A DNA stretch of 64,000 bases from an uncultured Chlorobiaceae bacterium. GTDB taxonomy: Bacteria; Bacteroidota; Chlorobiia; Chlorobiales; Chlorobiaceae. The notes under the pieces are model-generated. The model saw only the letters and a list, made by a program, of their open reading frames with translations, was not told where the DNA came from and did no database searches. The position numbers and the translations under genes are program-made. Positions 59,353 through 64,000 of this stretch are shown in pieces (the stretch's first letter is position 1; each line of letters opens with the position of its first letter). The stretch lies in NCBI GenBank assembly GCA_903994635.1, contig CAJEXQ010000010.1, positions 23,179-87,178 on the forward strand. Direction: 5' to 3'.

Positions 59353-59568
59353 ATGGCAAACGAAACAAACAATGATTTTTCTGTATCCATCACCAATATT
59401 GTGGATACATTAACTAAGCTTGGACAGCAGCAGGCTGAGATGCTGAACAAAACAATCCCAATGATTGAGCCTTTAGTTAAGACCTGCACAGAACTTATCG
59501 GCAATGTCCTTGGCAGTGCTAATCAGGCTTTACAGAACATCTCTTCCTCTCTTGCACCAAAAAAGTAG
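59353..59568 (+). CDS. Chlorosome envelope protein, CsmB/CsmF family
   Basis: This 71-residue amphipathic helical protein resembles CsmB/CsmF of the chlorosome envelope: a short polar N-terminus, a hydrophobic helix around LTKLGQQQAEMLNKTIP, a second around LIGNVLGSANQALQNI and a basic end. The family is about 75 residues long. It lies 150 bases downstream of bchU and has its own strong terminator. I cannot assign csmB versus csmF. Confidence 0.75.
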   Translation: MANETNNDFSVSITNIVDTLTKLGQQQAEMLNKTIPMIEPLVKTCTELIGNVLGSANQALQNISSSLAPKK

Positions 59569-59584
59569 GTTATCTCTTTTTTAC

Positions 59585-59623
59585 AAAAGCATCTTATACA
59601 TTGCCGTATAGGGTGCTTTTTTT
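59585..59623 (+). terminator. Intrinsic terminator of the chlorosome protein gene
   Basis: AAGCATC and TATAC at 59587-59599 pair with GTATA and GGTGCTT at 59606-59618, including G-U pairs, followed by seven U residues. It lies about 20 bases after the stop. Confidence 0.85.
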
Positions 59624-59666
59624 GCATTCCTCAATGGATTTTTGTTTTGAAGCTGACGAATGACCA

Positions 59667-59783
59667 TTAGGTAGCGCCAATGCTGCCCCTCGCTTCTTCA
59701 AGCACAGCCAGGGTAATCTCCTTATATCCCATATCTTCGGCATACTCTTCAGCCATTGTCCTGAACTTTTCGCGGACAAAAGA
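59667..59783 (-). pseudogene. PCP_red-domain protein, C-terminal fragment cut by a Tn3-family end
   Basis: The last 38 codons of a gene remain, reading SFVREKFRTMAEEYAEDMGY and then EITLAVLEEAR. The VR, YA, G and IT-VLEEAR spacing resembles the PCP_red domain at the C-terminus of protochlorophyllide reductase BchB and related proteins. The frame stops abruptly at the Tn3-type terminal repeat at 59784. The identity of the parent gene is uncertain. Confidence 0.55.
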
Positions 59784-59821
59784 GGGGTCGCTTCAGGAAA
59801 CGGATTTTAAAGCCCGTTAAG
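59784..59821. repeat. 38-bp Tn3-family terminal inverted repeat
   Basis: Starting with GGGGTC and ending with GTTAAG, this 38-base stretch matches the ends and length of Tn3-family repeats. It overlaps the transposase stop codon. The partner repeat is not in the window. Confidence 0.85.
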
Positions 59822-60454
59822 GAAACGGTAACGGCCTGATAGTTCTGAAATGCCCTACTTTTCCCTTAAAGCGGTTGCGCCATACATAATCACCAGTCAG
59901 GTTGATGTGCTCCCATCCTAAAGGTGAGAGATTTTGCAAGAGGAGCTGATCCACTGGTCGGCCTTGTTCCTTCCATGCTTTGATGACACGATCCAGATAC
60001 ACCGTGTTCCAGAGCGCAATTGCCGCAATCACCAAATTCAACCCACTTGCCCGATATTGTTGTTGCTCGAAACTGCGGTCACGGATCTCACCAAGCCGGT
60101 TAAAGAAGACCGCACGAGCCAGAGAGTTACGAGATTCACCTTTATTCAGCCCTGCATTCACCCTGCGTTGGAGTTCGACATTTTGTACCCAGTCCAGGAT
60201 AAACAAGGTGCATTCAATGCGGCCAAACTCTCGTAACGCCAATGCCAGACCATTCTGGCGAGGATAACTTCCAAGCTTTCGAAGCATCAGAGAGGCGGTC
60301 ACCGTGCCTTGTTTGATTGATGTCGTCAGCCGCAAAATATCATTCCAACGACTGCGGAGATGTTTGATGTTCAGCTTGCCACCGATCAATTTTTCAAGTG
60401 CTGGATAATCATTCGCTTTTCCCGGTATGTAGAGCTTTGCGTATGTCGTGCGTC
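59817..60454 (-). pseudogene. Tn3-family transposase, C-terminal remnant
   Basis: About 210 codons of the DDE Tn3 transposase C-terminus remain, including [40 protein letters not shown] and [15 protein letters not shown]. Full proteins are close to 1000 residues. The frame is cut at 60454/60455, where the cbiB fragment begins. No resolvase is present. Confidence 0.92.
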
Positions 60455-60621
60455 CGTCAGGGTGCCAGACTTCACGCAAGTCCCAACGCCGGATATCCAG
60501 AATGCGCTTATGCCGGTGCGCTTGGTGTCACCTTTGGCGGTGGCAGAAGTTATGGCGGGGAGTTCCATAATTCCCCATTGCTTGGTATCAGAACGGGGGG
60601 AGTGTTCGTCGCTCACTATCC
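60455..60621 (+). pseudogene. Internal cbiB fragment (right copy)
   Basis: This fragment corresponds to cbiB codons 235-289 and is 95% identical to 51696-51861. Of eight substitutions, six are silent, one changes Phe to Ser and one Ala to Thr. One extra G near 60600 shifts the frame. Both ends are truncated, on the left by the Tn3 remnant. It is non-functional. Confidence 0.92.
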
Positions 60622-60644
60622 TCATGGGTAGGTTTAGATCGGTA

Positions 60645-60674
60645 GCCGAGTAGCGAAAAGCGCGTATCGAGGCG
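60645..60674. repeat. Dispersed intergenic repeat, copy 2
   Basis: This is a degenerate copy with GAGTAGC, then GCGTATCGAGG, 24 bases after the cbiB fragment. Confidence 0.45.
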
Positions 60675-60736
60675 CGGCGGTTCCTTACCAACCGATCAAG
60701 AATATAGCTGATAACAACCACTGATTTAAGGCAATA

Positions 60737-61027
60737 ATGGGTTTTATGTATATCTTGATATGTTCAGATGGAAGCTGTTATACTGGCGGTACGGTCAATT
60801 TGGAAATTCGTTTCCATCAACGTCAGCATGGAGAGTGTGCAAATTATACGAAAAAGAGACTGCCTGTTGAATTGATCCATTTTGAAGAGTATTCGCGAAT
60901 AGATGAAGCTATTTACAGAGAAAAGCAGGTGCAGCATTGGAGCAGGAAAAAGAAATGGGCATTGATTGAAGGCAAATATTCTGATTCGCCAGAGCTTGCA
61001 AAAAAAATATGGAAGAAGGAAGCATGA
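60737..61027 (+). CDS. GIY-YIG nuclease domain protein (UPF0213 type)
   Basis: This 96-residue single-domain protein has the GIY-YIG fold: MYILICSDGSCYTGGTVNLE provides the YI and YTG elements, RFHQRQHG the conserved Arg, and YREKQVQHWSRKKKWALI the Glu region. Such stand-alone proteins are small DNA endonucleases of unclear role and are often laterally transferred. It lies between the island edge and cobO. Confidence 0.85.
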   Translation: MGFMYILICSDGSCYTGGTVNLEIRFHQRQHGECANYTKKRLPVELIHFEEYSRIDEAIYREKQVQHWSRKKKWALIEGKYSDSPELAKKIWKKEA

Positions 61028-61030
61028 AGC

Positions 61031-61064
61031 GGACGCTGAGTAGGCCGAAGGCCGTATCGAAGTG
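61031..61064. repeat. Dispersed intergenic repeat, copy 3
   Basis: This copy reads GGACGCTGAGTAGGCCGAAG, then GCCGTATCGAAG, with GGCC.. arms forming a short hairpin. It starts 3 bases after the GIY-YIG stop, just as copy 1 overlaps the cobQ stop. Confidence 0.55.
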
Positions 61065-61162
61065 ACCGTATCTACCTATGACCTCTATGTCTTACTATAG
61101 ATTTGAATAAAATTCGACTCATTAATTCTGTTCACACACATATAAACCCGTACATAATCCCC

Positions 61163-61690
61163 ATGACCCCACGACGTATCCTCCTCTTCACCGGAAACGG
61201 TAAAGGCAAAAGCACAGCGGCCTTCGGCATGCTGGCAAGAGCACTGGGCCACGGCATGAAAGCCAGAGTGATCCAGTTTGTAAAATCTGATGATGCTGTT
61301 GGCGAACAGCGCTTTTTTAGTCAACTTGATGGAGTTGAGTGGGAGCAGTTCGGCAAGGGATTTCTGCCTCGCGATCCAGAGAGCCCGAAGATGGAGGAGC
61401 ATCGAGCTGCCGCCCGGGCAGGGCTTGATGCGGCGATTGCTGCCCTTGCCTCTCCTGATTATGATGTTGTGTTGCTTGATGAACTCTGTTTTGCTGTTGG
61501 CTATAATCTTATCCCAATCGAGCCGTTGCTTGAGGCGCTTCGCTCTGCCGAGGATGGCAAGATTGTGGTGATGACAGGCAGGAACGCTCCTGAAGCGCTT
61601 GTAGCGGTTGCTGATACGGTGACGGAGATGACGATGATCAAGCATGCCTATGAGCAGGGGATTCCTGCGCAGAAGGGTGTTGAGGATTGA
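61163..61690 (+). CDS. cobO: Cob(I)yrinic acid a,c-diamide adenosyltransferase
   Basis: This protein of about 175 residues transfers the adenosyl group from ATP to reduced corrinoids. The P-loop is GNGKGKSTAAFG (11-22), followed by VIQFVKSD and LLDELCFAV, typical of the CobA/BtuR/CobO family. The ATG at 61163 (MTPRRILLFTG) is chosen; the upstream frame to 61103 lacks similarity. It overlaps btuC as TGATG. Confidence 0.94.
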   Translation: MTPRRILLFTGNGKGKSTAAFGMLARALGHGMKARVIQFVKSDDAVGEQRFFSQLDGVEWEQFGKGFLPRDPESPKMEEHRAAARAGLDAAIAALASPDYDVVLLDELCFAVGYNLIPIEPLLEALRSAEDGKIVVMTGRNAPEALVAVADTVTEMTMIKHAYEQGIPAQKGVED

Positions 61691-62736
61691 TGAGTATGAA
61701 GCCTGTCAAGCATTTAGCGGTTTGTGCCGATAACAGTTTTACCACGCAAAGCCGCAGCAAGGCAGTGTGGAGGATGCTGCTCTTTTTTGTGGCGCTCATG
61801 GTGCTGCTTGCTCTCTCGATGCTTCTTGGCCCTTCGGGAATTGGTATTCCTGATATGGATTCGCCTTCGGGCAGTGCTATTCTCTCGCTTCGATTCAGCC
61901 GCCTCCTGATGGGGATGATGACCGGTGCGGCGCTCTCGGCATCCGGAGTGGTTTTCCAGGCGCTGCTGCGTAATCCCCTGGCTGAACCTTATGTGCTGGG
62001 AGTGAGTGGCGGGGCTGGTCTTGGCGCTACCCTGACGATACTTGCAGGGACGGGAGTGCTTGCCTCGTATAGCCTGCCGGTTGTCGCCTTTCTTTCGGCG
62101 GTGGTGACGCTGATGGTGGTGTATGGTATCGCCAGCCAGGGTACAAGTGGTCAGCCATCTGTTTATAGTCTTATACTTAGCGGTGTTATTGTCAGCTCAA
62201 TCTGCTCAAGCATTATCATGTTTCTGGTCTCCACTGCCAGTGTTGAGGGGATGCACAATGTGATCTGGTGGATGCTTGGCAGTCTTCAGCCAGTCTCGGC
62301 AGGCCAGCAGCTCCTCTCTGCTGCCCTGCTCTTCGGGGCGCTTGCTGGAATATGGCTCCTCTCTCCACGCCTCAATGCGCTTGCGCTTGGGCGCGAGATG
62401 GCCCATTATCAGGGGCTTCATGCCGATCTGGTGATTGTTATCGGTCTGCTTTTGGCGACCCTGCTTGCCGCCATTGCGGTCTCTCTTTCAGGGATGATCG
62501 GCTTTGTCGGGCTGATTGTGCCTCATGTTATGCGTGCCATCTTCGGGCCTGACCACCGAAAGCTTGTCCCGCTTGCCGCGCTTGGTGGAGGCGTTTTTCT
62601 TGTTGTCTGTGATGCGGTGGCCCGAACCCTGCTTGCTCCGGTTGAGATACCGGTCGGTGTGGTGACCGCCCTTGCTGGCGGGCCATTTTTTCTCATTATT
62701 CTCCAGCGTAGAATGAAACAGGCATGGATAGCATGA
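61690..62736 (+). CDS. btuC: Cobalamin-type ABC transporter permease BtuC
   Basis: This protein of about 348 residues is a FecCD/BtuC permease with roughly ten membrane helices. RLLMGMMTGAALSASGVVFQ, then NPLAEPYVLGVSGGAGLG, and the cytoplasmic GLIVPHVMR segment that contacts the ATPase are typical. It is embedded between cobO and btuD, supporting corrinoid uptake. The BtuF-like lipoprotein at 38 kb may be the binding protein. Confidence 0.92.
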   Translation: MSMKPVKHLAVCADNSFTTQSRSKAVWRMLLFFVALMVLLALSMLLGPSGIGIPDMDSPSGSAILSLRFSRLLMGMMTGAALSASGVVFQALLRNPLAEPYVLGVSGGAGLGATLTILAGTGVLASYSLPVVAFLSAVVTLMVVYGIASQGTSGQPSVYSLILSGVIVSSICSSIIMFLVSTASVEGMHNVIWWMLGSLQPVSAGQQLLSAALLFGALAGIWLLSPRLNALALGREMAHYQGLHADLVIVIGLLLATLLAAIAVSLSGMIGFVGLIVPHVMRAIFGPDHRKLVPLAALGGGVFLVVCDAVARTLLAPVEIPVGVVTALAGGPFFLIILQRRMKQAWIA

Positions 62737-64000
62737 TGCCGCACGATGCAATGACCTTCAGGAACGTCTCTGCCGGGTACAAGCAGCGAAAAGTGCTCGA
62801 CAACGTCAGCTTTACCGTCAGGGAGGGGGAGTTCGTCTCTCTTATTGGTCCGAATGGCTGCGGAAAAAGCACCCTGCTGAAAACAGCCGCTGCTCTTCTG
62901 AAGCCACTCTCAGGCAAGGTTGAACTCTTTGGTCAGGATGTGCAGCATATCAAACCGGCTACGCGCGCATCCCTGCTGGGCGTGGTGCCGCAGAAAATTG
63001 AGTCGCCGATGGCTTTTACCGTCGATCAGATTGTGATGAACGGCCGAATCAGCTCCATGGGGCGTTGGGGAACTCCCTCTTCGGTTGATCACGATCTTGT
63101 CGAACGCTCCATGATCTACACCGATGTGCTTGATTTGCGTGAGCGATTTTTTACGGAGTTGAGTGGTGGGGAGCAGCAGCGGGTTGCCCTGGCGATGGTG
63201 CTCGCGCAGGATCCGAAAATCATCATGCTCGACGAATCCATCTCCCATCTCGATATCAACCACCGTCAGGAGGTGCTTCAGATTCTGATGAACCTCAACC
63301 GTGAAAAACAGATGACTATCCTGCTGGTGAGCCACGACCTCACCCTCTCGGCAGGTATCTCCGACCGTTTTCTTCTCATGGAGGCTGGCACCTTGGTAAA
63401 GGCCGGAACGCCGGTTGAAGTGCTGGAGCCAGAGGTGCTGAGCCGCGTCTACAACTGCGACCTCCATGTGCAGCAGGATCCCTACACCGGCTATTTGCAG
63501 GTGACAGGGGCGATTGACAGCCTGCGGCGTCGCCAGAAGCTGAACAAGAGTGTGCATGTTATTGCCGGAGGCGGAAGCGGCATTGAACTTTATCGCAGAT
63601 TGCTGATTGAGGGGTACGAAGTGACCTCCGGCGTCCTCAACCGTCTCGACTCCGATGCTGAAGCAGCAAGGGCGCTCAATATTTCGGCGGTGCTGGCGCA
63701 GCCTTTTTCACCGGTTGGCGCTGATGCTATTGAACAGGCGCTGAAGATGGTGGGTGATGCCGATGCTGTTATTCTCAGCCAGGTGCCGTTTGGCTCAGGT
63801 AACCTTGTCAATATGACCCTGGCCGAAGCGGCGCTCAACAGTGGCAAACCGGTTTTTCTTGCCGATGGTATTGCCACTCGTGACTACACTGAAGGCAAGG
63901 CTGCGTACGAACACGCTATGCAACTTGCGGCGCAAGGTGCCCGTTTTTGGCGCACTATTCCTGAATTGTTGGCTATGATGATGCAAATTGTTTATTATGG
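62733..64000 (+). CDS. btuD: Cobalamin-type ABC transporter ATPase with C-terminal Rossmann-like domain (3' partial)
   Basis: The frame runs off the window after about 420 codons. The N-terminal ABC ATPase (about 250 residues) has Walker A GPNGCGKST, signature LSGGEQQRVA and Walker B IIMLDES, with the usual Pro replaced by Ser. After about residue 260 a second domain begins with VIAGGGSGIELYRRLLIEGY and includes GKPVFLADGIA, suggesting a nucleotide-binding fold. The start overlaps the btuC stop (ATGATG). The function of the extra domain is unknown; coupling of uptake to corrinoid sensing or remodelling is speculation. Confidence 0.87.
   Translation, partial: MMPHDAMTFRNVSAGYKQRKVLDNVSFTVREGEFVSLIGPNGCGKSTLLKTAAALLKPLSGKVELFGQDVQHIKPATRASLLGVVPQKIESPMAFTVDQIVMNGRISSMGRWGTPSSVDHDLVERSMIYTDVLDLRERFFTELSGGEQQRVALAMVLAQDPKIIMLDESISHLDINHRQEVLQILMNLNREKQMTILLVSHDLTLSAGISDRFLLMEAGTLVKAGTPVEVLEPEVLSRVYNCDLHVQQDPYTGYLQVTGAIDSLRRRQKLNKSVHVIAGGGSGIELYRRLLIEGYEVTSGVLNRLDSDAEAARALNISAVLAQPFSPVGADAIEQALKMVGDADAVILSQVPFGSGNLVNMTLAEAALNSGKPVFLADGIATRDYTEGKAAYEHAMQLAAQGARFWRTIPELLAMMMQIVYY

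Noticed and set aside
60398..60631. 77-codon plus-strand frame covering the cbiB fragment
   Set aside because: It fuses antisense Tn3 sequence to a broken cbiB piece, so it is not a real gene.

Overview
The window comes from a green sulfur bacterium (Chlorobiaceae), most likely a brown-coloured, bacteriochlorophyll e-producing member such as Chlorobium phaeobacteroides or Pelodictyon phaeoclathratiforme. The pointers are a bciD-type radical SAM enzyme, BchU with its catalytic Tyr and His, a BchF-like hydratase and a CsmB/CsmF-like chlorosome protein. Housekeeping genes (region-1.1-less primary sigma factor, alternative GlmU, BshC) also fit Chlorobi. The species is inferred, not proven.

Layout. 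0.2-14.9 kb: housekeeping genes (GlmU-like, trpG, LOG protein, bshC, surE, patatin-Omp85 protein, accD, thyX, clpP, valS, primary sigma factor). 15.1-23.9 kb: a long minus-strand run for sulfur amino acids and thiazole, in transcription order metY, a LuxR-type response regulator, cysK, cysE, metB, thiS, thiG, thiH, thiF. It is headed by a short ORF with four consecutive Cys codons followed by a strong intrinsic terminator, which looks like a cysteine-sensing transcription attenuator. 23.9-41.2 kb: radA, folD, rpoN, hslVU, aroQ, purB, a CCA-type nucleotidyltransferase, transporters, and a structured RNA candidate ahead of a Na+/phosphate symporter.

41.2-64 kb is a cobalamin region: a B12 riboswitch, btuB, bluB, cobQ and cobD, then (opposite strand) a biotin-dependent set resembling methylmalonyl-CoA:pyruvate transcarboxylase (1.3S, small protein, 12S, 5S), then cbiB, and after an 8.6-kb interruption cobO, btuC and a btuD with an extra C-terminal domain.

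The interruption (about 52.0-60.6 kb) is a pigment island. It holds a B12-binding radical SAM enzyme, a 38-aa membrane peptide missed by usual size limits, a Nif11-domain protein, bciD, a 77-aa membrane protein, a BchF-like hydratase, bchU and a chlorosome envelope gene, mixed with remnants of ISL3-, IS1182/IS5- and Tn3-family elements. On its right edge a 167-bp internal piece of cbiB is repeated; it differs from the intact copy at eight positions, six of them silent, so it derives from another functional cbiB allele. That is good evidence that the pigment genes were assembled or exchanged by horizontal transfer and recombination within the cobalamin locus.

Start sites were chosen from family alignment, Shine-Dalgarno context and overlaps. 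Family assignments rest on recognised motifs, not on database searches.
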